Below, piece by piece: positions 26,210-33,933 of a DNA stretch of 64,000 nucleotides (positions within the stretch are counted from its first letter, which is position 1; the number at the start of each line of letters is the position of its first letter). Below the pieces are notes generated by a model. It did not search any database, was not told the origin of the DNA, and was given only the letters and a program-made list of their open reading frames with translations. The translations under genes were made by a program, and so were the position numbers. Source of the stretch: Novosphingobium colocasiae. Lineage in GTDB: Bacteria; Pseudomonadota; Alphaproteobacteria; Sphingomonadales; Sphingomonadaceae. The stretch is taken from contig NZ_BMZA01000004.1 of NCBI RefSeq assembly GCF_014652555.1, positions 117,643 through 181,642 of the forward strand, written 5' to 3'.

Positions 26210-27178
26210 ATGAACGGAGCAGGCGAAGGCAGCGATTCGGGCCGGGTTCGGGGTGGCCATATCCCCGGAAGCGGCGGGCGGCCCTCATTTTTTCAATCCG
26301 GCACCAGCCCCTCGGCGATCCCCGTACTGCTCTCGGTGCCGCACGCCGGACGCGACTATCCGCGCGCCGTATTGCGGGCCATGCGCAACCCGCGCGCGAC
26401 CCTGCTCAAGCTGGAGGATCGCTATGTCGATCTGGTGGCGCAAGGCATGGCGCGCAGCACCGGGGCCGGGCTGATCGCCGCGATGGCACCGCGCGCGATG
26501 ATCGATCTCAACCGCTCCACCGAGGATGTCGATTGGGAGATGTTCAGCCGGGCGGGGCGGCCGCCACTGGCCGGCCATGTTCCCAGCCATCGTGCCCGCA
26601 GCGGGCTCGGCCTGATCCCGCGTCGCTTGCCCGGGATCGGCGAAGTCTGGCGGCATCGCCACGAGATGACAGAACTCGACGCGCGGGTCGATGGCATCCA
26701 TGCGCCCTATCATGCGGCGGTAGGCGCCGCGCTGGAAGACTTGCGGGGCCGCTGGGGCGCGGCGTTGCTGCTGGATGTCCACTCCATGCCGCCGCTGTCG
26801 CCGCGTGCGGGCCAAGGTGCGCCGGCCATCGTCATCGGCGACCGGTTCGGGGCCACTTGCCACGGCGAGGTCATCGCCGCGACGTTTGCGCACTTCGCCC
26901 AATGCGGGCTGGAGGCCGCGCACAACCGGCCTTATGCTGGCGGCTATGTGCTGGAACGCCATGCCCGGCCGCAGCGGCGCATCTATGCCCTGCAGATCGA
27001 GATCGATCGCAGCCGTTATCTGGATGGCGAGTTGAGCGAACCGGGGCGCGGCTTCGAGGGAATCGTCAGTGCGCTGAGCGGGCTGGTGCGGAAACTGGCG
27101 TGCTGCGTGGCCGAGCTGGGGCAGTCCGGGGTGCGGACGGACGGCGAAGGTCCGGCCTGGCCGCTGGCAGCGGAATAA
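26210..27178 (+). CDS. N-formylglutamate amidohydrolase family protein
   Basis: 322 residues of the FGase family. The opening PVLLSVPHAGRDYP and the zinc-site motifs EDRYVDL, DLNRSTEDV and LLLDVHSMPP match. The enzyme hydrolyses N-formyl-L-glutamate in histidine breakdown, but this divergent single gene is not next to hut genes, so related amide substrates are possible. The first ~35 residues are low in conservation; the ATG at 26210 is the best start, though a later one is possible. It is followed by a weak plus-strand terminator (CGAG/CTCG stem plus six T, 27270-27290). Confidence 0.8.
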   Translation: MNGAGEGSDSGRVRGGHIPGSGGRPSFFQSGTSPSAIPVLLSVPHAGRDYPRAVLRAMRNPRATLLKLEDRYVDLVAQGMARSTGAGLIAAMAPRAMIDLNRSTEDVDWEMFSRAGRPPLAGHVPSHRARSGLGLIPRRLPGIGEVWRHRHEMTELDARVDGIHAPYHAAVGAALEDLRGRWGAALLLDVHSMPPLSPRAGQGAPAIVIGDRFGATCHGEVIAATFAHFAQCGLEAAHNRPYAGGYVLERHARPQRRIYALQIEIDRSRYLDGELSEPGRGFEGIVSALSGLVRKLACCVAELGQSGVRTDGEGPAWPLAAE

Positions 27179-27291
27179 CGCCGTGCTCGATAAGGCGATG
27201 TTTCCCGGCATCGGATAGCCAAAAGCACGACGTTGGCGCGCATGCGCGAACGCCCACGCCTGCGCGAACCGAGCGAAAGTCTCGTTTTTTG

Positions 27292-27322
27292 AAAAAACCA
27301 CCTCGCGCGGTGCGCGAGGTGG
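27292..27322 (-). terminator. Strong intrinsic terminator of the candidate sRNA
   Basis: Perfect 11-bp stem CCACCTCGCGC with its complement, three-base loop, followed on the minus strand by six T residues. No protein gene ends nearby on this strand, sapC being over 220 bases upstream, which is what points to an RNA gene. Confidence 0.88.
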
Positions 27323-27393
27323 CCAAGGTTCAGGGAGGAAGTGCACCGAAGTGCACCAACCTGACCGGGCCATGAGGGGTGCGCCGATCAAGC
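27292..27393 (-). ncRNA. Candidate trans-acting small RNA (~100 nt)
   Basis: Read on the minus strand: a promoter-like pair precedes it (TTGAAT at 27427-27422, 16-base spacer, TATGTT at 27405-27400). The RNA would hold GUGCAC-UUCG-GUGCAC (27356-27341), a 6-bp stem on a UUCG tetraloop, then UUCCUCCCUG with an anti-Shine-Dalgarno CCUCCC (27338-27333). It ends in a perfect 11-bp stem with a three-base loop and six U. Hairpin, single-stranded CCUCC seed and intrinsic terminator are the layout of Hfq-dependent sRNAs in alphaproteobacteria. No expression evidence exists here. Confidence 0.6.
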
Positions 27394-27399
27394 ATAGCC

Positions 27400-27427
27400 A
27401 ACATAGCATGCCTTTTCGGGGATTCAA
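27400..27427 (-). promoter_or_regulatory. Candidate promoter of the sRNA
   Basis: TTGAAT (27427-27422) and TATGTT (27405-27400) are separated by 16 bases and point toward the hairpin-rich segment. Start of RNA expected near 27393. Confidence 0.5.
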
Positions 27428-27490
27428 GACGGCATCAAAGCAAAATGCATGGCGCTTGATAAGAGCAAACTGAAAAGCGTGCTCTGATTG

Positions 27491-27526
27491 TCCGGAAGGT
27501 GTGGCGAAAAGTGCACACCTTCCGGA
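27491..27526. other. 13-bp perfect hairpin downstream of sapC
   Basis: TCCGGAAGGTGTG and its exact complement are separated by a 10-base loop, 22 bases after the sapC stop. No T tract follows on either strand. It probably shapes or protects the sapC mRNA 3' end, or aids Rho-type termination. Confidence 0.7.
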
Positions 27527-27548
27527 TTTGCGGCGCGATTGCGCGGCC

Positions 27549-28334
27549 TCAGACGTCCTGCAGCGCGGGGTTCGGGGTCAGGGCCGGGCCTTTGCCCTGG
27601 GCGACCTGGCGGCCGAAGATGTCCCGGACCAGTTCGAGCGAGAACAGGTGGGCGTAGATCAGCGCCAGCATGCCGTTCTGATTCCACTGGCGCAGGATAT
27701 CGCCGCGCACTTCGCGCAGCTTCGATTCGTCCACCATCTGGAAGCCGCGATAGGTGAACGGCTGGCCGGTGCCGGCATCGATGTTCAGTTCGCCGTCCAT
27801 CAGCAGGTTGTGCTTGCGCAATTCGGCGATGAACTGGGCGGTCTTGTTGCCGGCGATCTCGAAGTTTTCGCAGAACTGGAGCATCGACTTGGTGGTCTCG
27901 CTGGCTTCGGCACCATCGAACAGGGGCTCGCCCTCAATGTCCTCGCCGACCAGATCGCTCGACGGATCGACGCAGAGCGAGAGTTCTTCGGTATCCGGGC
28001 GCAGGCGGGCCAGCATGAACGGATAGCGGCGCGCGTAGGCCGGGATGTAGACCGGGTTGGTCAGCGAGCCGTCGGCTTCGACGAAGACGTTGACGCCTTC
28101 GTTCATCCCGAACAGTGCCAGCGGCACGGCGTTTTCGCCGGCGGTGAACACGATCGGGAAGTTGCGCTGCGCCTGCGGGAATTCCTCGACCGTCAGCGGC
28201 ACCGAATTGACGTCGACCAGCCAAGTGGCCTTGTCGGTGGAGCGGGTCTTCCACGCCGAATGCTGCTGCGAGTTGAGCGGCACGAGATCGTTGTAGAACA
28301 GGGGTAGGGCGGCATTCTGCGGCGCGCTGGCCAT
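27549..28334 (-). CDS. SapC family protein
   Basis: 261 residues matching the SapC family: the opening LPLFYNDLVPLNSQQHSAWK, the GMNEGVNVF segment and the C-terminal FQMVDESKLREV. The name comes from a Campylobacter surface-layer protein, but family members in this order have no firm role and often sit near TonB receptors. No signal peptide is seen. The ATG at 28334 has GGAGAGAG at normal spacing. It is followed by the 13-bp hairpin and the candidate sRNA. Confidence 0.85.
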   Translation of the reverse strand: MASAPQNAALPLFYNDLVPLNSQQHSAWKTRSTDKATWLVDVNSVPLTVEEFPQAQRNFPIVFTAGENAVPLALFGMNEGVNVFVEADGSLTNPVYIPAYARRYPFMLARLRPDTEELSLCVDPSSDLVGEDIEGEPLFDGAEASETTKSMLQFCENFEIAGNKTAQFIAELRKHNLLMDGELNIDAGTGQPFTYRGFQMVDESKLREVRGDILRQWNQNGMLALIYAHLFSLELVRDIFGRQVAQGKGPALTPNPALQDV

Positions 28335-28458
28335 GGAACTCTCTCCGAAACGTCTATTGGGCTGCAATCGGTGCCCGCTTTACGGCCAGCTTGGGCACCA
28401 CGCAAGCCGGGGACCCCAGCTTCCCGCGCAAATCCCCGCGTGGACGCCGCCCGCGGGT

Positions 28459-29892
28459 TCAGATCAGCTTGCCGGGGTTAAGCAGGCCCTTTGGGTCCAG
28501 CGCATGCTTGACGGCGTGCAGCATCGACAAGGCGACCGGATCGCCCAGCCGGGCCAGTTCGGCGCGCTTGAGCTGGCCGATGCCGTGTTCGGCGGAAATC
28601 GAGCCGCCCCACCGGGTGACCAGATCGTGGACATAGCGGCTGATCTGCTTGCCTTCGCCTTCCTGCCACAGCCGCGCATCCGTCGCCGCCGGGGCGATCA
28701 CGTGATAGTGGATGTTGCCATCGCCAAGGTGACCGAAGGCGACCGCTTCGACGCCGGGCCATTTCGCTTCGATCAGCGGCGCGGTCTCCTCGACGAAATC
28801 GGGCATCAGTTCCACGGGTACGGAAATGTCGTGCTGCACGGCCGGGCCGCGCGCGCGTTCGGCGGGGGCGACGGTTTCGCGCAGCAGCCAGAACGCCTCC
28901 GCCTGCGTCTCGTTGGCGGACATCACCGCATCCTCGACCAGCTCGGCCTCGAACGCGCTGGCCAGCGTGGTCTCGCACCCATCGCGCAGCGTTGCTGCGC
29001 CCGCGCGATCGGCGACGACTTCGATCAGGACATGCCAGGCATGCGGCTCGCCCAGCGGCGCGCGCGCACCGGGCAAGTGCTCGATCACCGCGTCGAGCGA
29101 GGCGCTCGGCATCACCTCGAACCCTTCGAGCGCGTCGCCCATGCTCTCCTCGCAATGCAGCAGCAGCTTGCGGGCGGCGTGCAGCGACGGCACCCCGGCC
29201 CAGATCACGACCCGCTCGGCCACCGCCGGCAGCAGCTTGAGGGTAGCGGCTGTGACGATGCCGAGGGTGCCTTCGGAACCGATCAGCAACTGCTTGAGAT
29301 CGAAGCCGCGATTGTCCTTCTTGAGCGGGGTCAGCATCGAGAACACCTGCCCGTCCGCCAGCACCGCCTCAAGGCCCAGCACCAGCGCACGCATCGAACC
29401 GTGGCGCAGCACCTGCGTCCCACCGGCATTGGTGGAGATCAGCCCGCCGACCGTTGCCGATCCCTTGCCGCCCAGCGTCAGCGGAAACCGCAGGTCCTGC
29501 GCCTCGGCCGCTTCGTGCAGCGTCTGCAGCACCACCCCGGCATCGCAGGTGACGCGCCGCGCCGCGCTGTCGATCGCGTGGATCCGGTTCATCTTGCGCA
29601 GTGACAGCAGCAGCGCTTCACCGCTGACATCGGGCGTGGCCCCGCCTGACATGCCGCTGTTGCCGCCCTGCGGCACGATCGGCACCCCGTGCGCGGCGCA
29701 GAGCCGTACCAGCGAGGCGAGCTGGTGCGTGCTGTCCGGCGAGGCGAGGGCGCAGGCGCGGCCGGTGAACCGCCCCCGCCAGTCGGTCAGCCAGGGATCG
29801 AGCAGGTCCGGGTCCTGCGTGATCGTGAGATCGGGCAGCGTCGCGGCGACCGCGCCCAGAAACGTGTCGAGCCTGTCGGTAGTGGGGGTCAT
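28459..29892 (-). CDS. FAD-linked oxidase (D-2-hydroxyacid dehydrogenase / GlcD-like)
   Basis: 477-residue flavoprotein of the vanillyl-alcohol-oxidase fold. The FAD segment PQGGNSGMSGGATP is near residue 75, with TLGGKGSATVGGLISTNAGG around residues 140-160. The C-terminal FAD-oxidase_C domain contains GHLGDGNIHYHV and the closing AEHGIGQLK and KGLLNPGK. These match D-lactate, D-2-hydroxyglutarate and glycolate oxidase subunits; which acid is used cannot be decided. No GlcE/GlcF partners are present, so a stand-alone D-2-hydroxyacid dehydrogenase is most likely. It is divergent from the next gene. Confidence 0.9.
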   Translation of the reverse strand: MTPTTDRLDTFLGAVAATLPDLTITQDPDLLDPWLTDWRGRFTGRACALASPDSTHQLASLVRLCAAHGVPIVPQGGNSGMSGGATPDVSGEALLLSLRKMNRIHAIDSAARRVTCDAGVVLQTLHEAAEAQDLRFPLTLGGKGSATVGGLISTNAGGTQVLRHGSMRALVLGLEAVLADGQVFSMLTPLKKDNRGFDLKQLLIGSEGTLGIVTAATLKLLPAVAERVVIWAGVPSLHAARKLLLHCEESMGDALEGFEVMPSASLDAVIEHLPGARAPLGEPHAWHVLIEVVADRAGAATLRDGCETTLASAFEAELVEDAVMSANETQAEAFWLLRETVAPAERARGPAVQHDISVPVELMPDFVEETAPLIEAKWPGVEAVAFGHLGDGNIHYHVIAPAATDARLWQEGEGKQISRYVHDLVTRWGGSISAEHGIGQLKRAELARLGDPVALSMLHAVKHALDPKGLLNPGKLI

Positions 29893-30048
29893 GGCACAGC
29901 TATGGCACAACGCGGCACGGCTTTCACCCCTGTCTGCCGATGCGCGCATTAAGCGGTGGTTCAAGCTCTTGCGGTAAGGCAAAGGCATCGCCATGGCGAA
30001 GCCGTTGAGGGTTTGCGGCTTGGAAATACCGATGGGACCGGCGGCTCG

Positions 30049-30642
30049 ATGAATTTTGCGAGTATCCTGCTTTATCCGATTGCTCTGCTGTTTCCGGCAG
30101 TGGCGGGGGATGATGGCGGCAAGGACCGCGATGCCGGATCGCCACCTGCCGCTGCCGCACCGGCGTTGCTTCCGGAGGATGCGCCGGCGATGCGCGGTCT
30201 TGACGAGGTGGTTCCGGCCGCAATGACCTTCCGGTCGATCCAGCCTATGGATTCCTACCAGATCCGCATCGAACAGCGCATGACCATCCGCATCGCCCCG
30301 CGCGGCGCGGCGCCGATGGTGCCCGATGCCTTCGTCGGCCTGCCCGATATGACGCTGGCTCCGCGCTATCTGGAGCGCAAGATGGGCAAGTGCCTCAGCA
30401 TGTCCGCCATCGCTGGCGTCCGTCCGCAGGGGGATAACCGTTTGCTGCTGTTTCTGCGCAACGGCGCGATGGTGGCGGCCGAGCTCGATCGGGCGTGCCG
30501 GGCGCGCGATTTCTATTCGGGGTTCTACCTTGCAAATTCTTCGGACGGGAACCTGTGCGTCGATCGCGACAAGCTGCTGTCGCGCAGCGGTGCCAACTGC
30601 ACGTTGACGCGGATCCGGCAACTCGTCGAAGACCGGCGCTGA
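30049..30642 (+). CDS. Uncharacterised exported protein
   Basis: 197 residues. The first 17 or so residues are hydrophobic (MNFASILLYPIALLFPAVAG), likely a signal peptide or anchor, followed by an Asp/Pro/Ala-rich linker. The mature part has four cysteines, including KMGKCLSMS, DRACRARDF, NLCVDRDK and GANCTLTR. This spacing suggests two disulfides in a periplasmic domain. No family is recognised. The ATG at 30049 is chosen as the start of the hydrophobic segment. It is followed by the DEAD-box helicase gene on the same strand. Confidence 0.7.
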   Translation: MNFASILLYPIALLFPAVAGDDGGKDRDAGSPPAAAAPALLPEDAPAMRGLDEVVPAAMTFRSIQPMDSYQIRIEQRMTIRIAPRGAAPMVPDAFVGLPDMTLAPRYLERKMGKCLSMSAIAGVRPQGDNRLLLFLRNGAMVAAELDRACRARDFYSGFYLANSSDGNLCVDRDKLLSRSGANCTLTRIRQLVEDRR

Positions 30643-30675
30643 CCCCTCGGTCCGCCCTGCAAAGTGCGCAAAAAC

Positions 30676-30704
30676 TTGACTTGCCCCCCCGTTTGCGCAT
30701 AGGG
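30676..30704 (+). promoter_or_regulatory. Candidate promoter of the DEAD-box helicase gene
   Basis: TTGACT at 30676-30681, a 17-base spacer and ATAGGG at 30699-30704. It would leave a leader of about 130 bases, as is common for cold-shock-regulated helicase genes. The -10 match is weak. Confidence 0.4.
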
Positions 30705-30837
30705 GCCGCCCCAAAGCTCGCATGACACGCAGCGGCGAAGCCTGTATTTTCGGGTCTTTCGCCTTTTCGGCGTGGCAGGCCTTGCCGAACACTGCATCAG
30801 CCGATCATTTCACTCTATCCCGGAAACTGTCCTGCCC

Positions 30838-32286
30838 ATGAGCTTCGCCGATCTCGGCCTCTCTGACGAACTGCTCCAGGCGGTTACTTCTGCCGGCTAT
30901 ACCGAGCCGACGCCGATTCAGGCGCAGGCGATCCCGGCGGTCCTGATGATGAAGGACCTGATCGGCATCGCGCAGACCGGCACCGGCAAGACCGCCGCGT
31001 TCGTTCTGCCGATGATCGATGTGCTGGGCAACGGCCGCCGTCGCGCGCTGATGCCGCGTTCGCTGATCCTGGAGCCGACCCGCGAACTGGCGGCGCAGGT
31101 CGCCGAAAACTTCGAGAAGTACGGCAAGAACCACGATCTCAAGATGGCGCTGCTGATCGGCGGCGTGCAGATGGGCGATCAGCTCAAGGCGCTGCAGGGC
31201 GGGGTCGACGTGCTGATTGCCACCCCGGGCCGGCTGATGGACCTGTTCGAGCGGGGCAAGATCATGCTCACAGGCTGCGAACTGCTGGTCATCGACGAGG
31301 CGGACCGCATGCTCGACATGGGTTTCATCCCCGATATCGAGACGATCTGCTCCAAGCTGCCGACCAACCGCCAGACGCTGCTGTTCTCGGCGACGATGCC
31401 GCCGGTGATCAAGAAGCTGGCTGACCGCTTCCTGACGAGCCCCAAGTACATCGAGGTGGCCCGCCCGGCTAGCACCAACGTCAACATCGCGCAGTACAAG
31501 GTGCCGGTCACGGCCCGCAAGAAGCGCGAGGCGCTGCGCGCGCTGCTGCACGCCGATAACGTCAGCACCGCGATCATCTTCTGCAACCGCAAGACCACCG
31601 TGCGCGAACTGGCCAAGAGCCTCAAGCAGCACGGGTTTGCCGCCGGCGAGATCCATGGCGACATGGAACAGCCCGCGCGCATTGCGGAACTCGATCGGTT
31701 CAAGGCCGGGCAGATCAACATCCTGTGCGCCTCGGACGTCGCCGCGCGCGGGCTCGATATCAAGGGCGTGAGCCACGTCTTCAACTTCGATACGCCCTGG
31801 CACCCGGATGATTATGTCCACCGGATCGGCCGCACCGGCCGTGGCGGGGCCACGGGTCGTGCCTTCACGCTGGTCGCGCCGGAAGATGCCGAAGCGATCG
31901 AGAACGTCGAGAAGCTGACCGGCGGGCCCATCCCGCTTTATACGCTGGGCTCGGAAGAGGCCGGGGAACGGCCCGCGAGCGCCGAGCCGGCCGAGCGCCC
32001 GGCGAAGAACGCACGCACCAAGCGCGCGCCGCGTCGCGAAGCAGAGCCCCGGCGTGAGCCCGAGGCCCGGCGCGAACCGGAAACGGGTCGTAAAGCTGAA
32101 CCCCGCCGCGAGACTAGGCCTGCTGCGGGTGATGATCGCGGCAACGGTGCCGAAAAGCGCGGCAGCACCCGGCGCGATGGCGATAGGGATAACCGGCGGC
32201 CGCGTCAGGCCGATCTGGAGCCGGGCGATAGCGGCGGCTGGAACGGGCCGGTGCCTGAATTCCTCAACTTCTCAGCGATTGCCTGA
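30838..32286 (+). CDS. DEAD-box ATP-dependent RNA helicase (RhlE-like)
   Basis: 482 residues. Motif I is AQTGTGKT with Lys51, motif II is DEAD at 153-156, motif III is FSAT and motif VI is HRIGRTGR. The Q-motif FADLGLSDELLQAV opens the protein. After about residue 375 comes a highly charged tail of repeated Arg-Arg-Glu-Pro units, typical of RhlE-like helicases and likely to bind RNA. It remodels rRNA or mRNA structure, often under cold. The ATG at 30838 directly precedes the Q-motif. Its last 15 bases overlap the convergent sterol-desaturase gene. Confidence 0.93.
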   Translation: MSFADLGLSDELLQAVTSAGYTEPTPIQAQAIPAVLMMKDLIGIAQTGTGKTAAFVLPMIDVLGNGRRRALMPRSLILEPTRELAAQVAENFEKYGKNHDLKMALLIGGVQMGDQLKALQGGVDVLIATPGRLMDLFERGKIMLTGCELLVIDEADRMLDMGFIPDIETICSKLPTNRQTLLFSATMPPVIKKLADRFLTSPKYIEVARPASTNVNIAQYKVPVTARKKREALRALLHADNVSTAIIFCNRKTTVRELAKSLKQHGFAAGEIHGDMEQPARIAELDRFKAGQINILCASDVAARGLDIKGVSHVFNFDTPWHPDDYVHRIGRTGRGGATGRAFTLVAPEDAEAIENVEKLTGGPIPLYTLGSEEAGERPASAEPAERPAKNARTKRAPRREAEPRREPEARREPETGRKAEPRRETRPAAGDDRGNGAEKRGSTRRDGDRDNRRPRQADLEPGDSGGWNGPVPEFLNFSAIA

Positions 32287-33087
32287 CACGCTCGCCGGCA
32301 CCGCCATGGTGCCATCGAAAGTGGGGGTGAACGGCTCCGGCTGGGCGCGGAAAGGTGCCAGGAGGTGCGCGGCGAAATCCTCCGCCGGGGGGGCATCAAC
32401 GCCGAAGCGGGCAGGGCGATCGGCGTCGGGGCGATAGGCGGTGCCGAACAGCCGGTCCCAGATCACCAGTTGCGATCCGAAGTTGCTGTCATAGGCCTCC
32501 ACCTGATCGGCATGGTGCCAGTGGTGAATGCGCGGCGGCGTAAACACCGCCTCCAGCGGCCCGAACGATAGCCGCGTGTTGGCGTGCAGCAGCGCCGAAT
32601 GGAACGTATAGCCCGCCAGGTAGATGGCGATGGCCGTGGTCGAAAAACCCACCAGGTACATCGGCAGCCCGGTCAGGGTGGTGATGGCGATCTGTTCCAT
32701 CGGATGGACCCGCGCAGAGGCCAGCCAGTCCAGGTGTGTGCTGCTGTGGTGAATGCGGTGGAAGCGCCAGAGCAGCGGCACGGCATGTTCCAGCCGGTGT
32801 ACCGCATAGATCAGGAAATCGCAGATCAGCAGCAGGACGATGACCTGCACCGCCAGCGGCCAGTGCCCGGCGACCCCGGTGTGGGCGCTGCCGGACAGCA
32901 TGATCGCCAGCAGCAGCGCGGCGCAGACCTTGGTCATCTGGCCGCCGACCGTCGCGTGGAGCAGGTCCGCCACCAACGCGGCGCGGCCGCGCCGGCCGGC
33001 CTTGGGGGCGGGGAGCAGCCGTTCGAGTGGCACGAACAGCACCGCACCGATAGCCAGCATCCACAATATCCCGGAAATATCCCACAT
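32272..33087 (-). CDS. Sterol desaturase family (fatty acid hydroxylase) membrane protein
   Basis: 271-residue di-iron membrane oxygenase. The histidine clusters HRLEH, HRIHHSS and HHWHHAD supply the eight histidines expected for iron binding, among four or so transmembrane segments. Substrates of bacterial members include carotenoids, fatty acids and hopanoids or ornithine lipids; none is indicated by neighbours. The ATG at 33087 begins immediately before the first membrane segment. It overlaps the helicase gene end by 15 bases, convergent. Confidence 0.88.
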   Translation of the reverse strand: MWDISGILWMLAIGAVLFVPLERLLPAPKAGRRGRAALVADLLHATVGGQMTKVCAALLLAIMLSGSAHTGVAGHWPLAVQVIVLLLICDFLIYAVHRLEHAVPLLWRFHRIHHSSTHLDWLASARVHPMEQIAITTLTGLPMYLVGFSTTAIAIYLAGYTFHSALLHANTRLSFGPLEAVFTPPRIHHWHHADQVEAYDSNFGSQLVIWDRLFGTAYRPDADRPARFGVDAPPAEDFAAHLLAPFRAQPEPFTPTFDGTMAVPASVSGNR

Positions 33088-33278
33088 TGCGGCAAGCGTC
33101 CCTGAACAGCCCGGCCACGCGCGCAGCCGATGCCCCTGCCTAGCGCCAACATGGTTTCCAAATGGTGTGGAAATTCCGCAAGGCCACCGCATCCGTAACG
33201 GCCTGTTTACCAGACACGCATAAACCGGGGGCTCATACCGCAAGCGATTGCGGGGCAGATCAACGGGGCAGCCGAGCC

Positions 33279-33875
33279 ATGAACCAGCGCGTCATCCATT
33301 ACGCGGAATGTGCATTCCTTTCCGTCCTCGCCTACTTCACCCTGCGGCGCCTGTTGCCGGTGGTGGGAGAGCATCCGCAAGTGATGGTCTCGCTGGCGGC
33401 GGAACTCGCTGGTGTTGTCTTCATCTTTCTGCAGCGCCCCGGCGATGTGGCGACCGACATGCGCTCGATCATCCTCGGCTTCGGCGGCACCAGCATGGCG
33501 CTGCTGATCGCGCCGCTCGGCACCGCTCTCGCCAGCGAAGCGGTAACCACCGCACTCATCACCGGCGGGTTCGCACTGTCCGTGCTGGCCAAGCTGTCGC
33601 TGCGCCGCAGCTTCGGCATCGTGCCGGCCAATCGCGGCGTGAAGTCGGACGGCATGTACCGCTTCGTGCGCCACCCGATGTACATGGGCTACATGATCAG
33701 CCACCTCGGCTTCATCCTGCTTTACCCGCATTTGTGGAACGTCGCGATCCTGGGGCTGGCCTGGGTGCTGCTGTGGGCCCGCACCCGCGAGGAAGAGCGC
33801 GTGCTGATGCGCGATCCGGCCTATCAGGAATACGCCGGCAAGGTGCGCTTCCGGCTGATGCCCGGCCTGATCTGA
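33279..33875 (+). CDS. Isoprenylcysteine carboxyl methyltransferase-like membrane protein
   Basis: 198 residues with about five membrane segments and the C-terminal signature SDGMYRFVRHPMYMGYMISHLGF plus a TREEERVL motif, which bind S-adenosylmethionine in the ICMT / PEMT / NnrU-related family. The function in bacteria is mostly unknown; lipid or small-molecule methylation is possible. It is divergent from the sterol-desaturase gene and ends at a terminator. The ATG at 33279 is taken as start; upstream frame is uncharacteristic. Confidence 0.82.
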   Translation: MNQRVIHYAECAFLSVLAYFTLRRLLPVVGEHPQVMVSLAAELAGVVFIFLQRPGDVATDMRSIILGFGGTSMALLIAPLGTALASEAVTTALITGGFALSVLAKLSLRRSFGIVPANRGVKSDGMYRFVRHPMYMGYMISHLGFILLYPHLWNVAILGLAWVLLWARTREEERVLMRDPAYQEYAGKVRFRLMPGLI

Positions 33876-33900
33876 ACCGGACATCCCCACCGATTCCAGA

Positions 33901-33933
33901 GCGCCCGGAAGCTACGGCTTTCCGGGCGCTTTT
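33901..33933 (+). terminator. Terminator after the ICMT-like gene
   Basis: 10-bp stem GCGCCCGGAA / TTCCGGGCGC with a 9-base loop followed by TTTTC. It abuts the end of the convergent UvrD gene. Confidence 0.8.

Larger units (their letters stand above)
27179..27548. other. 370-base gap between formylglutamate amidohydrolase gene and sapC
   Basis: Contains, left to right, a small plus-strand terminator ending in T6 at 27285-27290, a candidate minus-strand sRNA with its terminator and promoter (27292-27427), and a 13-bp hairpin just after sapC (27491-27526). No protein gene is supported in this gap. Confidence 0.7.
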
